A DNA stretch of 64,000 nt from UBA7683 sp964643895 (GTDB taxonomy: Bacteria; Patescibacteriota; Saccharimonadia; Saccharimonadales; UBA7683). Positions 33,642 to 43,017 of this stretch are shown here, piece by piece. Under the pieces are notes generated by a model. That model was not told where the DNA came from, did not search any database, and worked only from the letters and a program-made list of their open reading frames with translations. How positions within the stretch are numbered: position 1 is the stretch's first letter; each line of letters begins with the position of its first letter. The translations under genes and the position numbers were made by a program. The DNA lies in assembly GCA_964643895.1 (NCBI GenBank), contig CAZXUE010000003.1, positions 1 to 64,000 of the forward strand, in the 5' to 3' direction.

Positions 33642-34930
33642 GCTATCAATCACCATATCAAGCGTTTATTTTTGAATCATACAGCTATGATGAGGCAACA
33701 CATACGGCACGGTTTAATTACAGTTTTGACGGCCAGCGACATTTTTCTGAAACCGCTGTATTTGACGAACACAGCCAAGTTGGCCAAAACAGCGCAGTGC
33801 TTGAAAGCGCACTAAAACTCGCTTTTTATGTGGCGGGAACGTCGTATTATAAAGCCTTCCCAACCAAAAAAGTGATTTTTAAGAGTGCCCAGCCAGATTC
33901 ATGGCAGGCGGAATTTTTGCAAAAGGTATACACCGAAGGCCTCAGCCAATTCTTGTTTGAAAATAAACTTACGCTCGAGGATGTTGCTGTATTTGCAGCC
34001 AATGGGGTTCATCACACGGCAGCCTCGTATCAGGGCGGTGGTACGGTTGCCCTGCAAAGCGGCGGTAAGGATTCTCTGCTTTTGGCAGCCCTTCTTCGTG
34101 AAAAGAGACGTGATTTCACGCCACTCTACATTACTTCTGCCCAGGCGCACCCGCGGGTTCTTGATACGCTGAGCAAGCCGCTTCGCACCATTCACCGACA
34201 CATCGATAGAGACGGGCTTATGCAGGCAAAGGCGGACGGCGGCATGAATGGACATGTTCCAGTGACGTACATAGTAGAGGCGTATGCGCTGATTGATGCA
34301 ATTCTCCATGGTCAGAACATGGTGTTGGCAGCGATCGGCCAAGAGGGCGAGGAGCCGCATGAATATATTGGACAGATGCCAGTTAATCACCAATGGTCAA
34401 AAACATGGCAGGCCGAGCAATTGCTAAGTGAATATGTTCAGGCGTATGTTTCGGCGGATATGCAGATTGGTTCGCCTCTACGGGGTTTTTCGGAACTTAA
34501 AATTGCCGAGCTTTTCATGGAGTATGCCTGGGAACAGTTTGGGCACACATTTTCCTCATGTAACCAAGCTAACTATCGGCAAGGCAAGGATAACAGCCAG
34601 CTTCAGTGGTGTGGGCAGTGCCCGAAGTGTGCCAACAGCTATCTTTTGTTTGCACCGTTTATCGAGCCGGAGCAGCTTAGAACGCTCTTTGGCGGCCAGG
34701 ATTTGTTTGCAAAACTAGGCCTCACGGAAACATTTAAGGGATTACTGGGAATTGATGGTGTTATGAAACCATTTGAATGTGTTGGCGAAACAGGGGAGCT
34801 TCGCACGGCGTATCATATGGCACAAAGACGCAGTTCGGAGTATCAACTATCTTTTGAGGTTCCTGAAAGCTCGTTTGATTACCAAAAGCTTGGTCGGTCT
34901 CAACCCTGGGCGTATGAGCTTATTCGCTGA
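33638..34930 (+). CDS. murL: UDP-MurNAc-L-Ala-L-Glu epimerase, MurL-like
   Basis: 430 residues, starting in an ATGA overlap with murD. A PP-loop-like LQSGGKDSLLLAALL (SGGKDS at 141-146) and a Cys cluster WCGQCPKCANSYLLF fit the MurL family, which epimerises the L-Glu that MurD2 attaches, as described in Xanthomonas, replacing MurI-made D-Glu. The overlap with murD strongly supports the pathway. An alternative is another PP-loop ATPase; the genetic context makes MurL the best call. Confidence 0.82.
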   Translation: MSYQSPYQAFIFESYSYDEATHTARFNYSFDGQRHFSETAVFDEHSQVGQNSAVLESALKLAFYVAGTSYYKAFPTKKVIFKSAQPDSWQAEFLQKVYTEGLSQFLFENKLTLEDVAVFAANGVHHTAASYQGGGTVALQSGGKDSLLLAALLREKRRDFTPLYITSAQAHPRVLDTLSKPLRTIHRHIDRDGLMQAKADGGMNGHVPVTYIVEAYALIDAILHGQNMVLAAIGQEGEEPHEYIGQMPVNHQWSKTWQAEQLLSEYVQAYVSADMQIGSPLRGFSELKIAELFMEYAWEQFGHTFSSCNQANYRQGKDNSQLQWCGQCPKCANSYLLFAPFIEPEQLRTLFGGQDLFAKLGLTETFKGLLGIDGVMKPFECVGETGELRTAYHMAQRRSSEYQLSFEVPESSFDYQKLGRSQPWAYELIR

Positions 34931-34947
34931 GGCTGTATACTAACAGC

Positions 34948-36006
34948 ATGCAGGAGTTGAAAAAACAGATCACGAATTTACAGAGTGAGTTTGAAGCGGC
35001 TTGGCAAGAGGCAGGCTTGGCAGAAAAAGCAGAAAAGCTCTCGTCTCTTACGAAGCAATTGGAAGATCCGGATATTTGGAAAGATAACTTGCAGGCGCAG
35101 GATTTTTCTAAGCAGCAAGCGAAACTTTCTGCGGCGGTTCAGCCTTGGGTAGATCTCAGATCTCAGATCTCAGATCTCAGAGAGCTGGCGGAGTTAGATG
35201 ACGAATCACTTAAAGGTGATATCGAGGTGCAGTTTAAGCATGTTTTTGAGAAATATACAGAGTTGCAGCAGGAGCTAAAATATAACGGTCCATATGATAA
35301 TCACGATGCAGTTCTTAGATTGCAGGCTGGAGCCGGAGGCGTGGACGCCATGGACTGGACGGCGATATTGCTGCGTATGTACTTGAGATGGGCAGAAAAA
35401 GCTGGTTATAAAGCCGAGCTTCTGGAAGAATCGACTGGTGACGAAGCTGGGATAAAATCAGCGGTAGTTTCAATCAGCGGTGTAAATGCTTTTGGCAAAT
35501 TACAGGGCGAGCACGGTGTACATCGTTTAGTGAGGCTCAGCCCATTTAATGCTGACAATCTTCGCCAAACCAGCTTTGCGATGGTGGAGGTATTGCCGCA
35601 AATTGACGCGCCTGACGAGGTAGAAATTGATGAGAAAGATGTGCGAATCGACACCTTCCGAGCATCAGGACATGGTGGCCAAAGCGTTAATACTACCGAT
35701 TCCGCAGTGCGTGTCACACATATTCCAACCAATATTGTGGTCTCAATTCAAAATGAGAAATCACAAATACAGAATAAAGAGGTTGCCATGAAGATTCTGC
35801 GCTCAAAACTAGCGCAACTGCAAATGGAGCAACATGCTGAAAGAATATCGGAACTCAAAGGGCCCAACCAAGAGGCCGCATGGGGCAACCAAATTCGCAA
35901 CTACGTACTGCATCCGTATACGCTTGTGAAAGACACGCGTACCAAATTTGAGGTAAAAGACGCACAAAAAATACTTGATGGTGACCTCGACCCGTTTTTA
36001 AAATAG
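34948..36006 (+). CDS. prfB: Peptide chain release factor 2
   Basis: 352 residues in one frame, with no in-frame UGA and no programmed frameshift. The anticodon-like SPF of RF2 (RLSPFNAD) and GHGGQSVNTTDSAVRVTHIP are present, so UGA is read as stop. Codons ~69-78 are made of four tandem GATCTCA units (35152-35179), a 7-nt repeat whose slippage would shift the frame. TATACT at 34936-34941 is 6 nt before ATG. Confidence 0.95.
   Translation: MQELKKQITNLQSEFEAAWQEAGLAEKAEKLSSLTKQLEDPDIWKDNLQAQDFSKQQAKLSAAVQPWVDLRSQISDLRELAELDDESLKGDIEVQFKHVFEKYTELQQELKYNGPYDNHDAVLRLQAGAGGVDAMDWTAILLRMYLRWAEKAGYKAELLEESTGDEAGIKSAVVSISGVNAFGKLQGEHGVHRLVRLSPFNADNLRQTSFAMVEVLPQIDAPDEVEIDEKDVRIDTFRASGHGGQSVNTTDSAVRVTHIPTNIVVSIQNEKSQIQNKEVAMKILRSKLAQLQMEQHAERISELKGPNQEAAWGNQIRNYVLHPYTLVKDTRTKFEVKDAQKILDGDLDPFLK
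35152..35179. repeat. 7-nt tandem repeat (GATCTCA)x4 inside prfB
   Basis: Four exact head-to-tail copies of GATCTCA encode the DLRSQISDLR part of the N-terminal helical domain. Gain or loss of one unit would frameshift the gene. Confidence 0.9.
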
Positions 36007-36043
36007 TTGTATTTAAAATATAAATATGTTATAATAAAATGAT

Positions 36044-36586
36044 ATGACGTCATTACCTCAAGAAGATTATCCTAGGGAGGGCAGCTTAGCTCTCACAGAA
36101 GCCCAACTTAGTCGTCTGTTGGCTATTGCTGATTGCGTTTCCGCTACTGGTATAGAAGGGCTTATGAGTCAGGCAAGCAGTCATGGCCTGACTGAGCGTG
36201 GAGCGAGAGTTCTAGACCGAACGTACAAGGAGCTTATGGCTCCACATGGTCTGCCCTCCGGTTTTCAAGATGGATTTTTTGCAGGTGTCCTTGCTGGTGA
36301 AGTGCTGTTCCCAAGAGTAAACAGCGAAAGTCTGATTTTTGCCATGAAGGAGTTAACTGTGGGCGGTCCGGGTACCGATGCACCTGTAGTCGCACAATTT
36401 CAACGAGAAGCGATATTGCGAGAAAAAGCCGAGAGCGCGATACAGCAAGATCCTCGATTTAAAGCTTTTGTTGAACAAGTTGCAAGGGGTGTGGGCGGGG
36501 AGGAGTATTCCGCGGCTCTGGCAGGTGTTGGTTTGGGTATGTCCATCTTTCTTGAGGCAGACAGATCTACACGGAACGTTCATTAA
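36044..36586 (+). CDS. Unknown soluble protein
   Basis: 180 residues, acidic, mostly helical in appearance, no signal peptide, no family recognised. A perfect TATAAT (36030-36035) 8 nt before ATG indicates a leaderless mRNA. It separates prfB from ftsE, which are adjacent in many bacteria. Confidence 0.65.
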   Translation: MTSLPQEDYPREGSLALTEAQLSRLLAIADCVSATGIEGLMSQASSHGLTERGARVLDRTYKELMAPHGLPSGFQDGFFAGVLAGEVLFPRVNSESLIFAMKELTVGGPGTDAPVVAQFQREAILREKAESAIQQDPRFKAFVEQVARGVGGEEYSAALAGVGLGMSIFLEADRSTRNVH

Positions 36587-36652
36587 CGCTAATCCATACC
36601 AAAAGTTAATCGGGAGTTTGCGGCATACCAACAGTTTGATACAATCATAAGC

Positions 36653-37327
36653 GTGATATTGCTTGATAGGGTTACAAAACGGTACGGGAGAAAAGGCCTG
36701 GCACTGGATAGGGTCTCGCTTCATATTGCCTCAAAAGAATTTGTTTTGATTGTTGGAAGCTCAGGAGCTGGCAAGTCCACGCTTCTCAAGCTTTTAACTC
36801 GCGAAGAGAAGCCCACCTCTGGCAAGATTGTTGTTGGCGGTATCGATTACGATCGTCTGAAAGACAAAGAGGTGCCACTGCTGCGCCGGAAGATAGGTAC
36901 CATTTTTCAAGATTTTAAATTGTTGCCAAACCGAACGGTGTTTGAGAACATCGCCTTCGCACTCGAGATAGTTGGTATGACCAATAAAGAAATTAACTAT
37001 ACGGTGCCTCGGGTGATTGAGCTCGTTGGCCTTACTGGCAAAGAAAAGAATTTTCCGCGGGAACTCTCTGGTGGTGAACAGCAGCGTGTAGCGATTGCTC
37101 GTGCTGTGGTGCGCCAGCCGAAAATTTTGATTGCAGATGAGCCAACAGGTAACCTTGATCCAAAGCACGCATGGGACGTTGTTTCGGTTCTAGAGAAGAT
37201 CAATCAGCACGGTACGACAGTGCTGATGACCACCCACAACCAAGATATCGTTAAGAAGCTGAAGCGTCGGGTAATCACGATTGATGGTGGGCGAGTAGCC
37301 CAAGATACTGCAGGAGGAAAGCAGTAA
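36653..37327 (+). CDS. ftsE: Cell-division ATP-binding protein FtsE
   Basis: 224 residues. Walker A GSSGAGKST, Q-loop TIFQDFKLLPNRTVFEN (typical FtsE), signature LSGGEQQRVAIARA and Walker B ILIADEPTGNLDP. It starts with GTG and its end meets the ftsX ATG, so they are translationally coupled. FtsEX gates peptidoglycan hydrolases at the septum. Confidence 0.95.
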   Translation: MILLDRVTKRYGRKGLALDRVSLHIASKEFVLIVGSSGAGKSTLLKLLTREEKPTSGKIVVGGIDYDRLKDKEVPLLRRKIGTIFQDFKLLPNRTVFENIAFALEIVGMTNKEINYTVPRVIELVGLTGKEKNFPRELSGGEQQRVAIARAVVRQPKILIADEPTGNLDPKHAWDVVSVLEKINQHGTTVLMTTHNQDIVKKLKRRVITIDGGRVAQDTAGGKQ

Positions 37328-38283
37328 TGCACGGAAGTAGCTTTAAGCGAAAACTCATCAATGCGCGGCGTGTGTTTGTAATTGGCTCGCACAGCTTTTT
37401 AAGAAACGCCTGGCTTTCAGTGGCGGCAACTGTTGTGATGACCATCACGCTAGGCTGTATCCTGCTCACTTTCTTTGCAAGCTATACTCTCAACAGTACG
37501 GTGGAAACATTTACTGAGAAGATTGATGTTTCGATCTTCTTTAAAACTGATGCTATGAAATCTGATATCGACAAGCTTTCTGCTGACCTTCGAAGTAATT
37601 CGGAGCTTGGTGTGAAACAGGTAACCTATATCTCTAAAGAAGACGCGCGTCAAAGTTTTGAAGAGCAAAATAAAGATGATATCAAGACACTGCAAGCTAT
37701 AGCTCAGGCTAAAGATGCTTTTCCGGCCAGTATTCGTGTTAAAACCCTCGATACCGCTAAACTCGAAGAAGTAGTGAAAGTTGCACGTCAGGAAAAGTAT
37801 GAAGAGGTTTACGACAAAGATTCATACAAAGATGACGCAAAGCGAACAGCCGTTGATAGGTTAGGTAACATTGCAAAGTTTTTGCGTAATGGCGGGTTGG
37901 TGGCCAGCATTATTTTTGGTTCAATTTCAATCTTAGTAATTTTAAACACTATCCGCATGACAATATTTAACCGCCGTGATGAAATTGAAATTATGCAGCT
38001 GATTGGGGCAAGCAAATGGTATATTCGCGGCCCATTCTTGGTGGAAGCGGCAATATATGGTGCAATTGCTGGTGTGTTCGCTAATCTGTTCTTTTACTTG
38101 CTGGTATTGGGGCAGGCACCGAAGTTGAGTAGTTATGTAGAAGAAATTCGACCGAGCGTTGAGCATTTTCAGCAGCTTGCGTGGCTGGTTGTTCCGCTTA
38201 CCGTTTTTGTCGGTATCCTTATTGGATCGTTCTCCTCGTATCTTGCGATTCGTAAGCACCTCAAGCTGAAACATAGTAAATAA
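37327..38283 (+). CDS. ftsX: Cell-division protein FtsX
   Basis: 318 residues, four membrane helices: one at about 20-45, then an extracellular loop with KEDARQSFEEQN, and three in the C-terminal FtsX domain (RRDEIEIMQLIGASKWYIRGPFLVEA). It transmits FtsE ATP hydrolysis to an extracellular hydrolase, here most likely the coiled-coil CHAP protein encoded next. Confidence 0.94.
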   Translation: MHGSSFKRKLINARRVFVIGSHSFLRNAWLSVAATVVMTITLGCILLTFFASYTLNSTVETFTEKIDVSIFFKTDAMKSDIDKLSADLRSNSELGVKQVTYISKEDARQSFEEQNKDDIKTLQAIAQAKDAFPASIRVKTLDTAKLEEVVKVARQEKYEEVYDKDSYKDDAKRTAVDRLGNIAKFLRNGGLVASIIFGSISILVILNTIRMTIFNRRDEIEIMQLIGASKWYIRGPFLVEAAIYGAIAGVFANLFFYLLVLGQAPKLSSYVEEIRPSVEHFQQLAWLVVPLTVFVGILIGSFSSYLAIRKHLKLKHSK

Positions 38284-38308
38284 TTGTTGTGTTAAGTACC
38301 TGGTTTGA

Positions 38309-38337
38309 TTGACTTAGTATTACGCTTATGCTAATAT
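38309..38337 (+). promoter_or_regulatory. Promoter of the CHAP hydrolase gene
   Basis: TTGACT (38309-38314), 17-nt spacer, TAATAT (38332-38337) preceded by TATGC. The same CTTATGCTAATATT string occurs before the gene at 45549. Confidence 0.65.
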
Positions 38338-38347
38338 TGAATTAACT

Positions 38348-39493
38348 ATGGTCCACCACACAAACCACAGTAAAACAACAATCAAACTCTCACCACTTAT
38401 TGCTGGTGCGGTCTTCGTTGTTTCTGCCGTATTGGCGCCGACGCTCACGAGAGCCGCAGACCTTAACCAGTTGATACGTCAGAAGCAGGCGGAGCAGGCA
38501 CAAGCACAGGCACAGGCAAGCGCGTTAGGACAACAAGCACAGGGTGTTCAAGGCGAGATTAATGCATTGCAAGAGCAGATTGCAGCTATTCAAGCGCAAA
38601 TTGATGTTAACACCGCAAGGCAGGCTGAATTAACGCAGCAGATAGAATCTGCCCAAAAGAAACTTGATGAGCAAAAAGAACTCCTCTCGGCAAACATTCG
38701 CTCGATGTACATAGAAGGGGATATTTCTCCCCTTGAGATGATCGCCTCTAGCAAAAATCTTGGAGACTTTGTTGATAAGCAAGAGTATCGTGATCGTATT
38801 AAAGAAAACATCAGCTCTACCATGGATGAAATCGAGCGTCTTAAAAAGCAACTCGACGATCAACGTAAAGAGGTGACAAAGATTTTAGATGAGCAAAAAA
38901 CGCTTCGTGCTTCACTTGATGAAAAAAATGCCGAAGCTGGTGCTAAACTTGCCTCAATTAACCAAGACAAAGCAGTCTTCGATGGTCAGGTGCGCGAGCG
39001 AGCATCTGAGGTTCGGGCGCTGATAGCGCAGCAGGCTGCAATTGAACGAGCACGAAATGCATGGACTGGTGGATACATTACAACTGGCGGCACAGGTGGC
39101 TACCCTTGGGCGAATGCGCCTATAGGTCCTGGTGGCTGGTCAAGAGTGGTAGATGACTGGGCCTTATACGCACGACAATGTACAAGCTATGTGGCCTGGA
39201 AGCTTTCGAGCCAAGGATATGGCGTGAAATCATTCAATGGTGCTGGTAATGCAAATGAGTGGCCATCAACAACAGCTTCATACACGAGTCAAACCTACGG
39301 TATTCCACATAAGGGTGATGCTGCTGTGCAATATTTGGGTGAATTTGGTCATGTTATGTATGTCGAGAGTGTTAACGGAGATAACACCATAGATATCAGT
39401 GAGTATAACTGGATTCAAAACTCGTATTCAGAACGAAGAATACCAAAATCAAGCTATCAGTATTACACCTTTATCACTTTTCCACGCAGATAG
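38348..39493 (+). CDS. PcsB-like secreted peptidoglycan hydrolase (coiled coil + CHAP)
   Basis: 381 residues. A signal peptide with cleavage after about TRA, a long Gln/Ala-rich coiled coil (about 40-235), then a C-terminal CHAP domain with catalytic Cys in RQCTSYVAWKL and His in FGHVMYVE. PcsB-type proteins are the extracellular partners of FtsEX: the coiled coil docks on FtsX and the CHAP amidase/endopeptidase splits the septum. Placement directly after ftsEX supports this. Confidence 0.9.
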   Translation: MVHHTNHSKTTIKLSPLIAGAVFVVSAVLAPTLTRAADLNQLIRQKQAEQAQAQAQASALGQQAQGVQGEINALQEQIAAIQAQIDVNTARQAELTQQIESAQKKLDEQKELLSANIRSMYIEGDISPLEMIASSKNLGDFVDKQEYRDRIKENISSTMDEIERLKKQLDDQRKEVTKILDEQKTLRASLDEKNAEAGAKLASINQDKAVFDGQVRERASEVRALIAQQAAIERARNAWTGGYITTGGTGGYPWANAPIGPGGWSRVVDDWALYARQCTSYVAWKLSSQGYGVKSFNGAGNANEWPSTTASYTSQTYGIPHKGDAAVQYLGEFGHVMYVESVNGDNTIDISEYNWIQNSYSERRIPKSSYQYYTFITFPRR

Positions 39494-39522
39494 AGTTGCC
39501 GGGATTGATGTATTCGATCTAT

Positions 39523-40548
39523 CTAGAGAATTTTGCGCTTTAGTTTGATAAGAGTACGCAAGGCTTCGTATCGAAGTGCGCTGAGCGGAAGATCGTATGT
39601 AACAGGAACTTTTACAAAGTTCTTGGTAAATTTAGTCTTGAACTGGGTAACGTTTCTGAGTGCTGGATAATGTTCGCCAGCAATTCCCATAAAATCATAG
39701 CGCTTATTACCTCGGTCCTTCATCTTCTTCATGATTTCCCAGTGCAGTAGGTAAGCGGCAGAGGTTTCGCGTGCTTTGGCACTGCTGCCGCCGTAGTAAT
39801 ACATGGCGGTGTCACTATATTCTGTTGTGATTGCCCAAGCTTCCACATCATCTCTTATCCCCGAAACGTACAAACGAGCAATGCCGTCTAAGTTGTTCAG
39901 AAAATGTTCATAGAGATGTAGTGGGTGGATCCCAAAACCATCTCGCGTGCCGGTTTCTTGTAGGATTGGGTAGCAATATTTTGCAAAAAACTTCGCTGGA
40001 TCTGTAGTAATTTCTCGTACAGTCACCTCGGTCTTAAGGGCTTTTCTTACTCCTTGTCGACCACTTTGACTCATGCCGGCAAAAAGCTCCTCTTCTGACT
40101 GCGCCAGGTTTGCAACAACCGTTTCGTCGTACATGGTGTGCTCGTAAGGGAGGCGAAGCGGCGGTGCCTGCGTTGCGCAGCTCAGACGAACAAAAACAGG
40201 TTTTATTTCATGCGAGCCAAACTGAGCTTTTAAAGTTGCACACATTTTTTTTACCGTCTCGGTGTTCGGCACCTGTGCAAAGAGCGGACCGTGCTTAAAC
40301 CAGATCCAACTGCGGCCCTTCTGCTGGTAAAATGTGGCACTGCCAAGAGCAATTAACTTGCCATTTTGGTCGTCATAACGGAAGCTGCCAAGAAACTTTC
40401 TACCGTCAATAGCATTATCAAACGTGCCCCAAATTGGCGATTGCTCAAGCGGCACCGAGACAGGGGCAAGCGCTTTGGCAATACGCACAAATTCTTTATC
40501 CGAAATGGGGCGGTACGAAAAAGTCTCGGTTTTTAGCATTAGTTCCAT
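39523..40548 (-). CDS. FemAB-family (lipid II:amino-acid transferase-like) protein
   Basis: 341 residues from the preferred ATG (12 codons inside the longest ORF, which would run into the divergent gene). The paired GNAT-like fold of FemX/MurM is supported by SQSGRQGVRKALKTEVTVRE, the MYYYGGSSAKARETSAAYLLHWEIMKKMKDRGNKRYDFMG core and its last AG.. segment. These enzymes add bridge amino acids from charged tRNA to peptidoglycan precursors. It overlaps the divergent promoter of the S41 protease gene. Confidence 0.85.
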   Translation of the reverse strand: MELMLKTETFSYRPISDKEFVRIAKALAPVSVPLEQSPIWGTFDNAIDGRKFLGSFRYDDQNGKLIALGSATFYQQKGRSWIWFKHGPLFAQVPNTETVKKMCATLKAQFGSHEIKPVFVRLSCATQAPPLRLPYEHTMYDETVVANLAQSEEELFAGMSQSGRQGVRKALKTEVTVREITTDPAKFFAKYCYPILQETGTRDGFGIHPLHLYEHFLNNLDGIARLYVSGIRDDVEAWAITTEYSDTAMYYYGGSSAKARETSAAYLLHWEIMKKMKDRGNKRYDFMGIAGEHYPALRNVTQFKTKFTKNFVKVPVTYDLPLSALRYEALRTLIKLKRKIL

Positions 40549-40565
40549 GGTACAATTTTTAGAGT

Positions 40566-41777
40566 ATGAATGAAAGAGAATCACTTGCTTCTCGATCTTT
40601 AAAGAGATCCCGGAGCGTTTCCTATGGGGTGCTACTTATTGCAATTTTGCTGGCCTTTTTAGCTGGTAATCGTTTTCAAACAATTGGCGATTACTTTTTT
40701 GCGCCCTATACCAACAAAGGTAATCAGACATTAAGCCAAAATCTTGATTTTTCATCAGTTGAAAAGGTATATGATCTGCTCAAAAGTAAATACGATGGCA
40801 AACTCGACATGGTCAAGCTGCAAGATGGCCTTAGTAAAGGCCTGGTGGATGCCGCAGGCGATCCGTACACGGTCTACATGAGCGAAAAAGAGGCTCAGGA
40901 GTTTGAGAGCGATCTGAACGGTACGTTTAGCGGCATTGGCGCCGAGCTTGGCAAGCGAGACGAAAAGCTGGTGGTAATTGCGCCAATTAGTGGCTCTCCG
41001 GCAGAAAAAGCTGGAGTACGAGCAGGGGATGTTATAGCCAAGATCAACAACGAAGATTCCATCAGCATGAACGTTGATGTTGCGGTTGGTAAAATTCGAG
41101 GCGAGGCTGGTACAGAGGTAAAGTTAAGTTTAATTCGCGATGGTTCACCGCTAGAGGTAGTAATTACCCGGGCGCAAATAACCGTGCCAAGCGTGAAGAG
41201 CGAGATCCTTGAAGGTAGCATCGGCTACCTGCAAATTACCCGCTTTAGTGATGATACAGCTGAGTTGGCAAACCGCGCGGCAGCAGATTTTAAGGCCAAA
41301 AATGTGAAAGGTATTGTAGTGGATGTACGCAATAACGGCGGAGGCCTCCTTGATTCGGCAGTGAAGATTTCGGGTCTATGGCTGGATAATAAGGTGGTGG
41401 TTGAAGAACGCGAAGGCGGTAAAACTAAGACTTCGCTGAGATCAGGTAACAACCCTATCTTGGTAGGAATACCAACCACAGTTTTAATTAACGAAGGAAG
41501 TGCCAGTGCCAGTGAGATTTTGGCCGGCGCACTTCACGATCACAGTGCAGCTAAACTAGTAGGTGAAAAAACGTTTGGCAAGGGGAGCGTGCAAGAGTTA
41601 ATTGATCTACCAAATGGTGCCAAACTGAAAGTTACCGTTGCCCGCTGGTACACGCCAAAAGGCAAAAATATCGATAAAGAAGGCATCTCGCCAGATGAAG
41701 AAGTCAAGCTAACAACCGAAGACTTCAGTGCCAACCGCGACCCTCAAAAAGACCGTGCTATATCTGAGTTACGCTAG
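40566..41777 (+). CDS. ctpA: C-terminal processing peptidase (S41, CtpA-like)
   Basis: 403 residues. An N-terminal membrane anchor (about 18-38), a PDZ domain (about 110-190; SPAEKAGVRAGDVIAKINN) and the S41 core with the catalytic Ser in NEGSASASEILAGAL and Lys in GKGSVQEL. It trims exported proteins. TACAAT (40551-40556) is 9 nt before ATG. In Bacillus the secA-prfB-ftsEX region also ends with a CtpB protease. Confidence 0.93.
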   Translation: MNERESLASRSLKRSRSVSYGVLLIAILLAFLAGNRFQTIGDYFFAPYTNKGNQTLSQNLDFSSVEKVYDLLKSKYDGKLDMVKLQDGLSKGLVDAAGDPYTVYMSEKEAQEFESDLNGTFSGIGAELGKRDEKLVVIAPISGSPAEKAGVRAGDVIAKINNEDSISMNVDVAVGKIRGEAGTEVKLSLIRDGSPLEVVITRAQITVPSVKSEILEGSIGYLQITRFSDDTAELANRAAADFKAKNVKGIVVDVRNNGGGLLDSAVKISGLWLDNKVVVEEREGGKTKTSLRSGNNPILVGIPTTVLINEGSASASEILAGALHDHSAAKLVGEKTFGKGSVQELIDLPNGAKLKVTVARWYTPKGKNIDKEGISPDEEVKLTTEDFSANRDPQKDRAISELR

Positions 41778-42926
41778 GTATCGCTTCATGAGCTGTCTAC
41801 CTATAACTGATATGTCATGTTTCCTAGCTTTGTCAGTTTGAGCTAGTCTTACTTGTGATCGTAACGTTTCGTTATCAATGTAGGCATTAATGATGGTACT
41901 CATATGGCCTAGGTTGGTTGGATCAAACGAAAGTGGGGCGTCCGGACGAGGATGGTCGCTTGTAAGTACATGTTCGTATCCTGGATTGTTGCCACCGAAT
42001 ACTATGGGTCTGCCTGCTGACATGGCTTCAAGCAAGATAATCCCAAAGCTCTCGCCACCTGTAGCCGGAAAGACTGCAAGGTCGCTGGACTTAAATAAAC
42101 TTGCCTTATCTTCATCGCTAATACTCCCCAGGAATATGATCTCATATCCAGGATATGTAATATGAGCCGCCTGCTTACGTAGTTCATCTTCCATGGGGCC
42201 CGCACCGGCTATCGTAAGGCGGACCTTCCTCTCGTTACAATTAAGCAATCCTTCTTGCATCAAAGCTATAAGGTGTTGAGCGCCTTTTCGTTCCACTAAT
42301 CGCCCAACGAAGACAATGTCAACGTACTCATCATCGGGTTCTTCTGGTGATGGGTATTCATTGTAGAAGCTAAAATTAACGGGGTTTGGCACTACGTCCG
42401 CTTTGATTTTGTATGCCCATCGCGCAAACTCTTGAGCCGCCGGAGATGGAGCTACCGAGGCATCGAAACGTTGTAGAGTAGATTGTTGTGCTCTTCCGAC
42501 AACCCAGCTGCCAAGACGTTCTTTTCGGCCAAAAGGGAGAATATGGAAGGTTCCCACAAGTCTTTCTTGCTCTGCTGCCGCAATAAGTTTTCCTGCATAC
42601 CACGGGGCATAAGGCATTTGCACATGCAGCACATCAAGTTCGGCCTTCGTCAGAAAGTCTTGAGCAGAGCGTCTAGAGACTGGCTTTGGGACCGTAAGCC
42701 TATTACCGTTAATCCCGACCTCATAGTTTCCTGTGGTAAGACTGTGCAGGGTTCCTTCAGAGACAGGTTCATTGGTAGGGCCGGCTATGTAGTGGACATC
42801 GTGGCCCTCCCGAGTAAGCCATCTACCAAGATCTTTAACATATGTTCCAACGCCATGATGTCCATTGAGACTATCATCTATCATTAACCCAACTCTGAGT
42901 GGATTTGTCTCACCAGTTGCTCGCAT
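41769..42926 (-). CDS. Glycosyltransferase family 4
   Basis: 385 residues. GT-B fold: N-terminal GTYVKDLGRWLTREGHDVHYIAG, then the C-terminal nucleotide-sugar domain with IVFVGRLVERKGAQHLI and SDLAVFPATGGESFGIILLEAMSAGRPIV, the EX7E motif of GT4. It probably adds a sugar to a lipid or glycan. The upstream longer start (42944) would remove the TACTAA-like -10 box, so the inner ATG is preferred. Its 3' end overlaps the S41 protease end by 9 nt. Confidence 0.87.
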   Translation of the reverse strand: MRATGETNPLRVGLMIDDSLNGHHGVGTYVKDLGRWLTREGHDVHYIAGPTNEPVSEGTLHSLTTGNYEVGINGNRLTVPKPVSRRSAQDFLTKAELDVLHVQMPYAPWYAGKLIAAAEQERLVGTFHILPFGRKERLGSWVVGRAQQSTLQRFDASVAPSPAAQEFARWAYKIKADVVPNPVNFSFYNEYPSPEEPDDEYVDIVFVGRLVERKGAQHLIALMQEGLLNCNERKVRLTIAGAGPMEDELRKQAAHITYPGYEIIFLGSISDEDKASLFKSSDLAVFPATGGESFGIILLEAMSAGRPIVFGGNNPGYEHVLTSDHPRPDAPLSFDPTNLGHMSTIINAYIDNETLRSQVRLAQTDKARKHDISVIGRQLMKRYLA

Positions 42927-42966
42927 AAGATTAGTATGCCACATAACAAGAGAAAACGTTAAATAC

Positions 42967-42995
42967 TTGTATATTCACTCAACTTTATGTAGCAT
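42967..42995 (+). promoter_or_regulatory. Candidate pyrG leader promoter
   Basis: TTGTAT (42967-42972), 17-nt spacer, TAGCAT (42990-42995); start near 43002, just before AAGGGAG. A weaker match than the other promoters in the window. Confidence 0.4.
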
Positions 42996-43017
42996 AAATA
43001 CATTAAGGGAGTTTTGA

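Noticed and set aside
34948..36006. Programmed +1 frameshift in prfB
   Set aside because: The ORF is continuous with no in-frame UGA near codon 25.
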